NCBI RefSeq assembly: GCF_001641335.1
Contig: NZ_LVEM01000003.1
Location: 384,686 to 448,685, forward strand
Direction: 5' to 3'
DNA: 64,000 bases
Origin: Bradyrhizobium stylosanthis
Lineage (GTDB): Bacteria > Pseudomonadota > Alphaproteobacteria > Rhizobiales > Xanthobacteraceae
The notes below the pieces were generated by a model. That model worked only from the letters and a program-made list of their open reading frames with translations. It searched no databases and was not told the origin of the DNA. Shown here piece by piece: positions 51,033 to 61,151 of this stretch. Each line of letters begins with the position of its first letter. Position 1 is the stretch's first letter. The position numbers and the translations under genes were made by a program.

Positions 51033-51497
51033 TCACGACCTCAGCACGTGACGCGGGGACGCGATGCGGCCCGCGACAGTTGCCGACGCCATTTCAAAAC
51101 TGTCGGCGATGCGCCTTGCCTTGTCGATGAAGAGCGCGGCCGCCGGTGGCGGGCAGACTTCGCGCGCGGTCTGTTCGAACAGATCGAGCCAACGATCGAA
51201 ATGATCGCCGACCAGACTCAGCGGCATATGCGCCCGCATCGGCGAGCCATGATAGCGGCCGCTCATCAGTACGACCGACGACCAGAAATCCCTGAGCTTG
51301 GCGAGATGCTCGTCCCAGTTCTGCACGATCGCGAACACCGGCCCCAGCAGTGCGTCCTCGCGCACGCGCCCGTAGAAGCGAGTGACGAGTTCCCCGATCA
51401 TTTCGTCGGTGATCCCGGTGCGCTCGATCGCATCCTGGGTCAACAGGTTCCGCCGTGCGGCCGCAGCTTCGCGCTCGGCCTTCAATCGATCCGACAT
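51033..51497 (-). CDS. Group III truncated haemoglobin
   Basis: This 154-residue protein has an all-helical globin fold. LVTRFYGRVREDALLGPVF and LRDFWSSVVLMSGRYHGSPM are typical of group III, and the proximal His is probably in LVGDHFDRW. Such globins bind oxygen or NO, and their roles in rhizobia are mostly unproven. The ATG at 51497 is preceded by aagga. Confidence 0.85.
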   Translation of the reverse strand: MSDRLKAEREAAAARRNLLTQDAIERTGITDEMIGELVTRFYGRVREDALLGPVFAIVQNWDEHLAKLRDFWSSVVLMSGRYHGSPMRAHMPLSLVGDHFDRWLDLFEQTAREVCPPPAAALFIDKARRIADSFEMASATVAGRIASPRHVLRS

Positions 51498-51643
51498 GTC
51501 CTTTATTATCCGTTCCTTGTTCCCGCGGGGCCGCCCGTTCGACATTGTCGGGCCAATTGCGCGCGGCGTCTTTGTCACAGCGCAAATTGCGGGATGGAGC
51601 GGCGGGCATTTCGAGCCCGCCCGCTTGCACCTTGATCAGTAAC

Positions 51644-51730
51644 GCAGGGTAGCAAAGGCGCACTTGCGCCGTGCCCACCATCAGTCCAATGCGGCAACGG
51701 GAGGTGGGCACGCTTCGCTTTGCCCATCCT
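51644..51730. repeat. Intergenic imperfect palindrome, family A (copy 2)
   Basis: GCAGGGTAGCAAAGGCGCAC on the left pairs with GTGGGCACGCTTCGCTTTGC and CATCCTAC on the right. It is the inverse-orientation relative of the element at 12883-12973, with several changes. Confidence 0.75.
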
Positions 51731-51759
51731 ACGGCACCGTGTTTGTAGCGACACCCAGG

Positions 51760-52611
<852 letters not shown>

Positions 52612-52873
52612 TGCCTCATATCCTTCATCCTTGCGGGCCGACCGGCCAGCGGCCCCGGCCCCATTGTTCCTGCATCAGGGTCTAGCACCGCCAAGGGGCG
52701 CCTGCGACCTGATCCTGCCCCTTCCATAAAGCATCCATGGCGGGAATAAAGCCGCCCGTCCGCGGCGAAAGGGCGTGATCTGGCGCTCCAGCGGCCCGTT
52801 TTGCCGGGTTTGCAGGGGATACCGCCTCCGGCGGCGCCGGAGGACGGCTGGCCGGTCGGCGCCGGGTCCCCGG

Positions 52874-54352
52874 TCAGTCGAGACGGAGCACCTTGCCCGG
52901 GTTCATGATGTTCTTGGGGTCCAGCGCCCGCTTGATCGAGCGCATCACGTCGAGCTCGGTCCTGGAGCGGTAGTGCTGGAGCTCGTCGAGCTTCTCGATG
53001 CCGATGCCGTGCTCGGCCGAGATCGAGCCGCCCATGGACGTGATGAGATCGTTGACCGCGCGCGTGATCGCCGGGGAATACTGGCCGAGCGTTTCGCGAT
53101 CCATGCCCTTCGGACCCATGAAGGAGAAGTGCACATTGCCGTCGCCGATGTGGCCGAGCGGATAGGGCCGGATCGTCGGCAGGATGTCGAGCGCGGCCTT
53201 CAGGCCCTTGCCGATGAATTCCGGAATCCGGGAGATCGCGACCGACACGTCGTAGCTGATGCCCGGCCCCTCGGCGCGGGAGGCCTCGGCGACGCTCTCG
53301 CGAATGCGCCACATGTTGCGCGATTGCGCTTCGGTCTGCGCGATCACCGCATCCAGCACCCGGCCCGCCTCGAGCTGATCGGCCAGGAATTGCTCCATCC
53401 TGTCCGACATGCCGGCGCCGCCGTCCTGTCGCGGGCGGGCCGACGACCATTCGAGCAGGAGATACCATTCGGTGTCCGCCTTGAGCGGATCCTGGGTGCC
53501 GGGAATATGACGCAGCACCATGTCGGTGCAGGCGCGGCTCATCAGCTCGCAGGAGCTGACATTGTCGTCGGAGGCCGCATGCGCCTCCGACAGAAGCTCG
53601 ATTGCCGCGCTGGGATCGCGGATCGCGAGCCATGCCGTGCAGACGTCCTTCGGCGCCGGCCACAGCTTCAGCACCGCCTTGGTGATGATGCCGAGCGTGC
53701 CCTCCGCGCCCATGAACAGGTGCTTGAGATCGTAGCCGGTGTTGTCCTTCTTGAGCGCGCGCAGCCCGTCCCAGACATCGCCGTTGGCCAGAACGACCTC
53801 GAGACCCAAGACCAGATTGCGCGCATTGCCATAGCGCAGCACCTGCACGCCGCCGGCGTTGGTGGAGAGATTGCCGCCGATCATGCACGAGCCCTGCGCA
53901 CCGAGGCTAAGCGGAAAGAAGCGGTCGTGGCGCGCCGCCGTGTCCTGAAGCGTCTGGAGAATGCAGCCCGCCTCGACCGTCATGGTGTAGCCGACGGGAT
54001 CGACATGCAGCACATGGTTCATGCGGCCGAGCGAGAGCAGGATGCCGCGGTGCTTGGGCCAGGGCGTGGCACCGCCCATCAGGCCGGTGTTGCCGCCCTG
54101 CGGAACGATGGCAATGCCGTTGTCGTGGCACAGCTTGACGACAGCGGAGACTTCCGCGGTGCTGGCCGGACGCACGACCGCCGCGGCCTGGCCCAGCAGC
54201 TCGCCGCGCCAATCGCTCACGAACGGCCGCTTGTCGTGCTCCTCCAGCAGGAGACCCTTGTCGCCCACGATGGCGCGCAGGCCGTCGAGAACGGCCGGCG
54301 TCACGGGCGCGGTCGGAATGGAGGGAGCGGTGACAAGGGCGGCACCCGGCAT
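52874..54352 (-). CDS. FAD-binding D-2-hydroxyacid dehydrogenase (GlcD/D2HGDH-like)
   Basis: This 492-residue flavoprotein has a PCMH-type FAD domain (VRPASTAEVSAVVKLCHDNG, VPQGGNTGLMGGATPW, NLSTNAGGVQVLRYGN). The C-terminal substrate domain contains IGDGNVHFSFMG and SAEHGIGIEKL. It oxidises a D-2-hydroxy acid such as D-lactate, D-2-hydroxyglutarate or glycolate. Gagagga precedes the ATG at 54352. The electron acceptor is probably a quinone or ETF. Confidence 0.88.
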   Translation of the reverse strand: MPGAALVTAPSIPTAPVTPAVLDGLRAIVGDKGLLLEEHDKRPFVSDWRGELLGQAAAVVRPASTAEVSAVVKLCHDNGIAIVPQGGNTGLMGGATPWPKHRGILLSLGRMNHVLHVDPVGYTMTVEAGCILQTLQDTAARHDRFFPLSLGAQGSCMIGGNLSTNAGGVQVLRYGNARNLVLGLEVVLANGDVWDGLRALKKDNTGYDLKHLFMGAEGTLGIITKAVLKLWPAPKDVCTAWLAIRDPSAAIELLSEAHAASDDNVSSCELMSRACTDMVLRHIPGTQDPLKADTEWYLLLEWSSARPRQDGGAGMSDRMEQFLADQLEAGRVLDAVIAQTEAQSRNMWRIRESVAEASRAEGPGISYDVSVAISRIPEFIGKGLKAALDILPTIRPYPLGHIGDGNVHFSFMGPKGMDRETLGQYSPAITRAVNDLITSMGGSISAEHGIGIEKLDELQHYRSRTELDVMRSIKRALDPKNIMNPGKVLRLD

Positions 54353-54584
54353 GTGTTCCTCTCTTTGCGGCTCTTCTGCGCTGGCCACTGATGAATTTGG
54401 GCCGCGCCGGCCTTCGTTGCTGTTTTCAGCTCTTGCGTTTGCACGATGAGGCTAGCATGAAGGCCACGGTTCGGGGAACGTGCCATGAGGTCCATGCGGA
54501 CCTGCCGGAGACGCCTAAGGCAGACGCACTTCCGCCGAGACCCCGCATCCCCTACTGTGCCGGGCCAAGTTCGGATTGGAGATC

Positions 54585-55637
54585 ATGAGCCGTTTCTGGA
54601 GTCCCGTCGTCCACACGCTTTCGCCCTATGTGCCGGGCGAGCAGCCGAAGCAGGACGGCATCGTCAAGCTCAACACCAACGAGAACCCCTACGGCCCCTC
54701 GCCGCGCGTGCTGACGGCGATCGCAGCGGCCGCGGAGCGGTTGCGCCTCTATCCCGACCCGCACGCCACGCGCCTGCGCGAGGCGATCGCGGCCTATAGC
54801 GGCGTTGCGCCCGAGCAGGTGTTCGTCGGCAACGGATCGGACGAGGTTCTGGCCCACACCTTCCAGGCGCTTCTGAAACACGACGCGCCGCTTCTGTTTC
54901 CCGATGTCACCTACAGCTTCTACCCGGTCTATTGCGGTCTCTATGGCATAGCGCACGTAGAAGTGCCGCTCGATGCCGCGATGAGGATCGAGACCGCCGA
55001 CTACAGGCGGCCATCGAGCGCGATCCTGCTCTGCAATCCCAATGCGCCGACCGGCATCGCCCTTCCGCGCGCGGCGATCGCCGCACTGCTCGCGGAGAAC
55101 CCGGACCGGCTGGTGGTGGTGGACGAAGCCTATGTCGATTTCGGCGCCGAGAGCGCCGTGCCGCTCGTCGCGCAGCACGACAACCTGCTCGTCGTCCAGA
55201 CCTTCTCGAAGTCGCGCTCGCTCGCGGGCTTGCGGGTCGGCTTTGCCATCGGCCAGCGGCCGCTGATCGAGGCGCTGGAGCGGGTCAAGGACAGCTTCAA
55301 CTCCTATCCCCTCGATTGCCTCGCCATCGCCGGTGCGGTGGCCGCCATCGAGGACGAAGCGTGGTTCATCGAAACCCGCGACCGCATCACCAAGAGCCGC
55401 GACGTGCTGACGCGGGATCTCGAACAGCTCGGTTTCGAGGTGTTGCCGTCACTCGCCAACTTCGTGTTCGCGCGGCATCGCAGCCGGAGTGAAACCGACC
55501 TCGCCGGCGCCCTTCGCCAGCGCGGCGTTCTGGTCCGGCATTTCAGGAAGCCGCGCATCGAGGACTTCCTGCGCATCACGGTGGGAACCGACGCGCAGTG
55601 CAGCCGACTGATCGAGGAGCTGCGCGGGTTGATCTGA
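54585..55637 (+). CDS. hisC: Histidinol-phosphate aminotransferase
   Basis: This 350-residue class I/II aminotransferase has KLNTNENPYGPSPRV near the start and VFVGNGSDEVL. VVDEAYVDF carries the PLP-contacting Asp, and the Schiff-base Lys is in TFSKSRSLAGLRVGF. It converts imidazole acetol phosphate to histidinol phosphate, or may transaminate aromatic amino acids. It is not linked to other his genes here, so it could be a second copy. Confidence 0.9.
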   Translation: MSRFWSPVVHTLSPYVPGEQPKQDGIVKLNTNENPYGPSPRVLTAIAAAAERLRLYPDPHATRLREAIAAYSGVAPEQVFVGNGSDEVLAHTFQALLKHDAPLLFPDVTYSFYPVYCGLYGIAHVEVPLDAAMRIETADYRRPSSAILLCNPNAPTGIALPRAAIAALLAENPDRLVVVDEAYVDFGAESAVPLVAQHDNLLVVQTFSKSRSLAGLRVGFAIGQRPLIEALERVKDSFNSYPLDCLAIAGAVAAIEDEAWFIETRDRITKSRDVLTRDLEQLGFEVLPSLANFVFARHRSRSETDLAGALRQRGVLVRHFRKPRIEDFLRITVGTDAQCSRLIEELRGLI

Positions 55638-55782
55638 TTCCCGCGATCACGTGCGCCCGTGATCTCCTTGATCTGGATCAATCATAGGATGCAAAGCCGC
55701 GCGAACATTGCGCGGCGAGCCATGCCGGATTTCGAGATCCGGTACAATCCAGCAAGTTGAATCAAATCGACTGGGAGGCTTC

Positions 55783-56007
55783 ATGTCCCACCGCATGATC
55801 GGCGCCATCCTCTTCATCCTGTGCACCGTCGGAGCGAGCTCCGGCGCCCACGCCGCCCGCTATTGCCTGCAGGGCGATCGATGGGGCTATCCCGGCAATT
55901 GCGCCTTCTCGACACGCGACCAGTGCCGGGCATCCGCCTCGGGCACACGGGCTCATTGCGGTATCAATCCGCGCTATGCCAATCAGCCGCGCGGGCAGAG
56001 CCGCTGA
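55783..56007 (+). CDS. DUF3551 small exported protein
   Basis: This 74-residue protein has a signal peptide (LFILCTVGASSGAHA). The pattern YCLQGDRWGYPGNCAFSTRDQCRASASG is characteristic of DUF3551 in Bradyrhizobium, with conserved cysteines. A ggaggctt lies before the ATG. The function is unknown. Confidence 0.8.
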   Translation: MSHRMIGAILFILCTVGASSGAHAARYCLQGDRWGYPGNCAFSTRDQCRASASGTRAHCGINPRYANQPRGQSR

Positions 56008-56090
56008 GCGTTGCCGCCCACAAATGCCTGGCGACGTTTTTGTGACATAGGCCACACCGGCCGCGTGCCGGGCCTGTTAGCCTCGTGCAC

Positions 56091-57143
56091 ATGAACAAGC
56101 ACATCAAGCTGCCGATCATCATCGCCGCGCTGCTTCTCGCCACCCAAAGCTTCGCCGCCGAGACCAGAGGTGCCGGCTCGACCTTCGTTGCGCCGGTGAT
56201 GGCGAAATGGATCGACGCGTACAAGGCGACAACCGGCGATAGCGTCAGCTATCAGGCCGTCGGCTCCAGCAGCGGTCTCGCACTGGTCAAGAAGGACAGC
56301 ATCGATTTCGGCACCAGCGACATGCCGCTCGCACCCGAGGAGCTGGACCGCCTCGGCCTGATGCAATTCCCGATCGTGATCGGCGGCGTCGTGCCTGTCG
56401 TCAACATCGACGGCGTCAAGCCCGGCCAGATCCGCTTCACCGGCCAGATGCTCGCGGACATCTATCTCGGCAAGCTCAAATCCTGGAACGATCCGGCCAT
56501 CCGCGCGATCAATCCAGACATCAGGCTGCCGAATACTGCGATCACGGTGGTCTATCGCATCGACGGATCCGGGACCACGTTCAACTGGTCGAACTATCTC
56601 TCGAAGGTCAGTCCGCAATGGAAGGCGAGTGTCGGCGAAGGCACCTCGGTCGAATGGCCGCTTGGCCTCGGCGGCCGGGGCAATGACGGCGTCGCCTCGC
56701 TGGTCGCTCTCGTGCCCGGCGCGATCGGCTATCTCGAATACACCTATGCGCTGCAACGGCTGGATCGAATCTCGTTCGGCATGGTGCAGAACAGCGCCGG
56801 CAATTTCGTCGTCCCCGATGCGGCCTCGTTCCATGCGGCAGCCGCGAGCGCGGACTGGAAGGCGGCGAAGGACTTCCATCTCGTGCTTACCAACGCACCC
56901 GGCGAAGACGCCTACCCGATCACGGCAACCACTTTCGTGCTGATGCCGAAGGCGCCGAAATCGCGCGAACGATCGGCAGCCACCATCGACTTCGTCCGCT
57001 GGTCGCTGGAGAACGGCAAGACCCAGGCCGCAACGCTCAACTACGTTCCCCTTCCCTCGACCTTGATCGGCCTGATCGAACGCTACTGGCAGGAGAGCCT
57101 CGACGCCCCGACTGTTTCGGTGTCGGCGAGCGCCAAACGCTGA
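56091..57143 (+). CDS. pstS: Phosphate-binding protein PstS
   Basis: This 350-residue periplasmic protein has a signal peptide (IIIAALLLATQSFA). Phosphate-site motifs are GAGSTFVAPVMAKW, SSSGLALVKKDSIDFGTSDM and RIDGSGTTFNWSNYL. The Pst permease and ATPase genes are absent; the arsenic operon starts 90 bases later. It may be part of that island, reacting to phosphate/arsenate, or may simply be an extra PstS. Confidence 0.9.
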   Translation: MNKHIKLPIIIAALLLATQSFAAETRGAGSTFVAPVMAKWIDAYKATTGDSVSYQAVGSSSGLALVKKDSIDFGTSDMPLAPEELDRLGLMQFPIVIGGVVPVVNIDGVKPGQIRFTGQMLADIYLGKLKSWNDPAIRAINPDIRLPNTAITVVYRIDGSGTTFNWSNYLSKVSPQWKASVGEGTSVEWPLGLGGRGNDGVASLVALVPGAIGYLEYTYALQRLDRISFGMVQNSAGNFVVPDAASFHAAAASADWKAAKDFHLVLTNAPGEDAYPITATTFVLMPKAPKSRERSAATIDFVRWSLENGKTQAATLNYVPLPSTLIGLIERYWQESLDAPTVSVSASAKR

Positions 57144-57233
57144 GGCTGTCCGCGACCGGGCAGCCACCGCGATCGAGAACTGAAAGCTCGATCCCGATTG
57201 ACAGCGCGTCGTCATTTCAATAATCGTTGAAAT

Positions 57234-57578
57234 ATGGAAAAGATGGACGCTGTCGCGGCGCTCGCCGCGCTTGCCCAGGACAACCGCCTCGACGTGTTCC
57301 GCCTGCTGGTGCAGGCCGGTCCCGACGGCATGGCGGCGGGCGCGATCGCCGAGGCACTGGATCTCGCGCCCAACACGCTGACCTTCCACTTCGACCGGCT
57401 GCGGATGGCGGGCCTTGCCACCGTGCGGCGCGAGGGGCGCTCGATGATCTATGCGGCGCGGTTCGAAACCATGAACGCGCTCGTCGGCTTCCTGACCGAG
57501 AACTGCTGCGGCGGAACGGCTTGCGCGCCGGCTCCCGCCTGCAAGCCCGCGCGAAAGCGCAGTCGAGTGCCAGCCTGA
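57234..57578 (+). CDS. arsR: ArsR family arsenite-responsive repressor
   Basis: This 114-residue winged-helix protein has MAAGAIAEALDLAPNTLTFHFDRLRMAGL as the recognition region. The C-terminal ENCCGGTACAPAPAC offers several cysteines suited to As(III). It should repress the operon until arsenite binds. It heads the arsR, deleted arsI, arsC and aqpS unit. Confidence 0.93.
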   Translation: MEKMDAVAALAALAQDNRLDVFRLLVQAGPDGMAAGAIAEALDLAPNTLTFHFDRLRMAGLATVRREGRSMIYAARFETMNALVGFLTENCCGGTACAPAPACKPARKRSRVPA

Positions 57579-57589
57579 AAGGACAGAGC

Positions 57590-57739
57590 ATGAAGCGCCT
57601 GCACGTCCACATGTCCGTCGAGGATCTCTCCGGTACCGGCGAGAACGGCGCGCGGGTTGCGAATGCCAAGCCGGCCGCGCAGCAGTCGGCCTGCTGCTCG
57701 CCTCAGGCAGCGCCGAAGCCGTCGTCGGCCTGTTGCTGA
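57590..57739 (+). pseudogene. Internally deleted arsI (C-As lyase) remnant encoding a 49-residue Cys-rich peptide
   Basis: The frame starts MKRLHVHMSVEDLS, the N-terminal beta strand and first metal-ligand region of ArsI/CadI. It jumps to GTGENGARVANAKP and ends with two CC pairs (SACCSPQ, PSSACC), matching the Cys-rich tail of ArsI. About 100-110 residues of the catalytic middle are missing, but the frame is intact. It has a good upstream aaagga and lies 11 bases after arsR. It may be a dying gene, or a kept arsenite-binding peptide. Confidence 0.75.
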
Positions 57740-57749
57740 AGGTCAGGCC

Positions 57750-58160
57750 ATGGACGCCATCATCTACCACAACCCCGCTTGCGGTACCTCGCGCAACACG
57801 CTCGCGATGATCCGCCACGCCGGCATCGAGCCGCACGTGATCGAATATCTGAAGACACCGCCGTCGCGGGCGATGTTGCAGCAGCTCGCCTTGCGCATGG
57901 GACTTTCCGTGCGCGAGCTGCTCCGCGAAAAGGGCACGCCCTATGCCGAGCTCGGGCTCGGCGACCCCGCCCTGACCGACGACCAGCTTCTCGACGCGAT
58001 GATGGCGCACCCGATCCTCATCAACAGGCCGATCGTGGTCACGCCGCAAGGCGCAAGACTCTGCCGGCCCTCCGAGCTGGTGCTGGACCTGCTGCCGGCG
58101 CAGCAGGGCGAGTTCGTCAAGGAAGACGGCGAGCGGGTTCGGCTGGAGCGCGGCGCCTGA
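57750..58160 (+). CDS. arsC: Glutaredoxin-type arsenate reductase
   Basis: This 136-residue enzyme has the catalytic Cys11 in NPACGTSRN. IEPHVIEYLKTPPS and HPILINRPIVVTPQGARLCRP, typical of ArsC, follow. It reduces arsenate to arsenite using glutathione and glutaredoxin. Its stop overlaps the aqpS start (TGATG). Confidence 0.94.
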   Translation: MDAIIYHNPACGTSRNTLAMIRHAGIEPHVIEYLKTPPSRAMLQQLALRMGLSVRELLREKGTPYAELGLGDPALTDDQLLDAMMAHPILINRPIVVTPQGARLCRPSELVLDLLPAQQGEFVKEDGERVRLERGA

Positions 58161-58852
58161 TGCCGGGGCTTGCGCGCCGCGCCTTCGCCGAATGGCTCGG
58201 GACGACGTTCCTGCTCGCCGCGGTGGTCGGCTCGGGGATCATGGCGCAGAAGCTTTCGGGTGGAAACGTCGCGCTGGCACTCCTGTGCAACACGATCGCC
58301 ACCGGCGCAATCCTGGTCACGCTGATCCTCACCTTCGCTCCCGTGTCGGGCGCCCATTTCAATCCGGCGGTGACGCTGGCATTTGCCATGCGTGGCGAGA
58401 CCGCCTGGAGGGACGCGGCGATCTATGTCGCGGCACAGATTTCAGGCGCGATCGTCGGCGTGTGGATCGCACATCTGATGTTCGAGCTTCCGCTGCTCCA
58501 GCTCTCCCTGACGCAGCGCAGCGGAGCCGGGCAATGGCTCGCCGAAGCCGCAGCGACCTTTGGCCTGCTGCTGACGATCTTCGGCGTCGCGTCGCGAACA
58601 CCAGCCGCCGTGCCTTACGCGGTCGGCCTGTACATCACCTCGGCATACTGGTTCACGGCCTCGACCTCCTTCGCCAATCCGGCGGTCACCATCGCAAGGT
58701 CCCTGTCCGACACCTTTGCGGGCATCGCCCCGCAGGGCGTGCCGGCCTTCATCGCCGCGCAGCTCGCCGGCGCGCTACTTGCCGTCCCGCTTGCGAGCTG
58801 GCTTTGGGGCGGCGCTCCGGCGCGGCCAAACGCGGGGCTGCGCGCGTCCTAA
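58160..58852 (+). CDS. aqpS: Aquaglyceroporin, arsenite channel AqpS
   Basis: This 230-residue membrane channel has six helices and two NPA boxes, in HFNPAVTLAF and FANPAVTIARSL. In rhizobia AqpS lets arsenite made by ArsC leave down its gradient, replacing ArsB. The operon arrangement (arsR, arsC, aqpS) supports this. Confidence 0.92.
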   Translation: MPGLARRAFAEWLGTTFLLAAVVGSGIMAQKLSGGNVALALLCNTIATGAILVTLILTFAPVSGAHFNPAVTLAFAMRGETAWRDAAIYVAAQISGAIVGVWIAHLMFELPLLQLSLTQRSGAGQWLAEAAATFGLLLTIFGVASRTPAAVPYAVGLYITSAYWFTASTSFANPAVTIARSLSDTFAGIAPQGVPAFIAAQLAGALLAVPLASWLWGGAPARPNAGLRAS

Positions 58853-59060
58853 CGCCGGGACGGCTGCGGCATTCCTCGCCGGATGAACCGGGTTTTCAAA
58901 ACGCTCCTGCCGGGTATTCTGTGAGCGGCTTCGATCGCGGGCTGCGGCCCGCAGCTTTGCTCCAGACCACGAACCGCAGGGACCCGCCCGTGACGCACTT
59001 GCGCAACCTCGACATCGATACCCCGCAGGCGCGCTGCCGAACCCCGAAGTTCAGGCGCGG

Positions 59061-59759
59061 ATGAACGACTTCGCGCAATCCTTTGCCGCCGCCTTAACGC
59101 TGATCGGCGAGGCCGATGCCGAGCTGCTCGGCATCGTGGCCTTGTCGGTTCGCGTCAGCCTGACCGCCAGCATCGTTGCGCTGCTGATCGGCGCGCCGTT
59201 TGGCGCCTTCCTCGCAATCGCCCGCTTCCGCGGGCGGCAGGTCATCATCGTGCTGACCAATGCGCTGCTCGGCCTGCCGCCGGTCGTGGTCGGGCTCGCG
59301 CTCTATCTGCTGCTGTCGCGATCCGGCCCGCTGGGACCGGCTGGACTATTGTTCACGCCCACCGCGATGGTGATCGCGCAGACGCTGCTCGCCACCCCGA
59401 TCGTGGTGGCGCTGGTGCACCGGCCGGCGAGCCTGCTCTGGGCGGAGTATGGCGATCTAGCGCGGATCGACGGGCTGTCAACCTTCCGCAGCATGGCGCT
59501 CCTGCTCGCACTGGGACGCACCTCGCTGCTGACGGCCTTCCTCGCGGCGTTCGGGCGCGCCATCGCGGAGGTCGGCGCCATCATCGTCGTCGGCGGCAAC
59601 ATCCGCGGCTTCACGCGCACCATGACGACTGCGATCGCGCTGGAAACCAGCAAGGGCGACCTGCCGCTGGCCCTCGGCCTCGGACTGATCCTGCTCGCAC
59701 TCAGCGTCGCGGTATCGACCGTGGCCTTCCTGCTAGTTGGCCGCATTGGGGAAAAATAG
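59061..59759 (+). CDS. tupB: Tungstate ABC transporter permease
   Basis: This 232-residue protein has five to six helices and the permease loop around GDLARIDGLSTFRSMALLLALG, and FGRAIAEVGAIIVVGGNIRGFTRTM, which is typical of TupB. It is convergent with tupA and their ends overlap by 27 bases. No ATPase gene (tupC) is next to it. Confidence 0.88.
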   Translation: MNDFAQSFAAALTLIGEADAELLGIVALSVRVSLTASIVALLIGAPFGAFLAIARFRGRQVIIVLTNALLGLPPVVVGLALYLLLSRSGPLGPAGLLFTPTAMVIAQTLLATPIVVALVHRPASLLWAEYGDLARIDGLSTFRSMALLLALGRTSLLTAFLAAFGRAIAEVGAIIVVGGNIRGFTRTMTTAIALETSKGDLPLALGLGLILLALSVAVSTVAFLLVGRIGEK

Positions 59760-60542
59760 CTGCTCGCCGCCGACCTTGTAGCCGGCGATCGCCTGCTGCC
59801 CTTTCGGTGACACCAGCCAGTCGATGAAGGCCTGCCCGTCCTTAGCCTTCACATTCGAATGCTTCGCCGGATTGACCAGCATGACGCCGTATTGGTTGAA
59901 GAGCCGCTTGTCGCCTTCGGTGAGGATGGCGAGCTCGCCGCGATTCTTGAACGACAGCCAGGTGCCGCGATCCGACAGCACATAGGCATTCGACGACGAG
60001 GCCATATTCAAGGCCGGCCCCATACCCTGGCCGATCTCGCGATACCAGCTGTCCTTGCCGGCACCGAGGTCGACGCCCGCCTCTTTCCACAATCTCAGTT
60101 CGGCTGCGTGCGTGCCGGACTTGTCGCCGCGCGAGATGAACGGGGCTTTTGCCGCGGCGATCCTGCGCAGCGCATCGGTCACGTCCTTGCTGCCGGAAAT
60201 CTGCGCCGGATCGCTTTTCGGGCCGACGATGATGAAGTCGTTGTACATCACGTCAAAACGCTTCACGCCCTCCCCTTCGGACATGAACTTGTCTTCGGCG
60301 GGCCTGTCATGGACGAACACCACGTCGGCATCCCCGCGGCGCCCGATGTCGAGCGCCTGGCCGGTGCCGACGGCAACGACCTTGACGTTGATGCCCTCGG
60401 CCTTCGTGAACAGCGGCAGCAGATGGCCGAACAAACCCGACTGTTCGGTCGACGTCGTCGAGGCCACCGTGATGGTGCGATCCTGCGCGAACGCGATGGT
60501 GGACCAGAGCAGAGCTGCTCCGATGGCGACTATCCTATTCAT
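59733..60542 (-). CDS. tupA: Tungstate-binding periplasmic protein
   Basis: This 269-residue protein has a signal peptide (AIGAALLWSTIAFA). The TTTS-type anion motif is seen as ASTTSTEQSGLFGHLLP, with ISRGDKSGTHAAELRLW and FNQYGVMLVNPAKH. It binds tungstate tightly in relatives. The opposite strand relative to tupB is unusual, because the genes are normally one operon. Confidence 0.88.
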   Translation of the reverse strand: MNRIVAIGAALLWSTIAFAQDRTITVASTTSTEQSGLFGHLLPLFTKAEGINVKVVAVGTGQALDIGRRGDADVVFVHDRPAEDKFMSEGEGVKRFDVMYNDFIIVGPKSDPAQISGSKDVTDALRRIAAAKAPFISRGDKSGTHAAELRLWKEAGVDLGAGKDSWYREIGQGMGPALNMASSSNAYVLSDRGTWLSFKNRGELAILTEGDKRLFNQYGVMLVNPAKHSNVKAKDGQAFIDWLVSPKGQQAIAGYKVGGEQLFFPNAAN

Positions 60543-60718
60543 GCATCGTCCTTCCCAGGTGCCGTGGAGTTCCAAAGTACCCTCGAAGGGAAGCGCAGGG
60601 AACCCCGACTTGCGACGCAACGGGCGTTGATATGACGCGCGCCAAGCTGGGCTGCACGCCGAGTTAGGAACGCCTTTTCCACGCAGAGGTTGTTCCGGAA
60701 CGCAACAGGAGAAACGCG

Positions 60719-60991
60719 ATGAAGAAGATCATTTTGACATCGGCGTGCATCATGGCGCTGGCAACCGGCAGCGCCTTCGCGCAGACACAACCCGCGCCGG
60801 GCGCATCGGGTCAAGGCGATGTCGGTCAATCCTCGCGAGGTCCCGCCACCAAGGGAATGACCACCGGCAAGTCGTCGAACATGCAGAACGAGGCCGCCGA
60901 CAGCAAGGGCACGCAGACACCTTCAGCCGGCGGCAGCAACACCAACAACATGGGCAGCCAGGCCGGCGGCAGCGCAGGCTCCGGCAAGTAA
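60719..60991 (+). CDS. Small exported Gly/Ser-rich protein
   Basis: This 90-residue protein has a signal peptide (CIMALATGSAFA). A low-complexity mature part with GASGQGDVGQSSRGPATKGM and GGSNTNNMGSQAGGSAGSGK follows. A caggag lies before the ATG. It is probably disordered and secreted. The function is unknown. Confidence 0.65.
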   Translation: MKKIILTSACIMALATGSAFAQTQPAPGASGQGDVGQSSRGPATKGMTTGKSSNMQNEAADSKGTQTPSAGGSNTNNMGSQAGGSAGSGK

Positions 60992-61151
60992 CCGCGCGAA
61001 CTTTGGGAGGGGAACAGCTCTCCCCTCCCGCAGAAAGACAAGATCGAACGGCAGAATTACATCGCTGCCGCAGATTCGAATCCAGATCAGGCCTACCCGC
61101 GCGAGGGCGTGCGGATGTTCTGCAATTGGTCCCGCCTACATTGACATCGAT

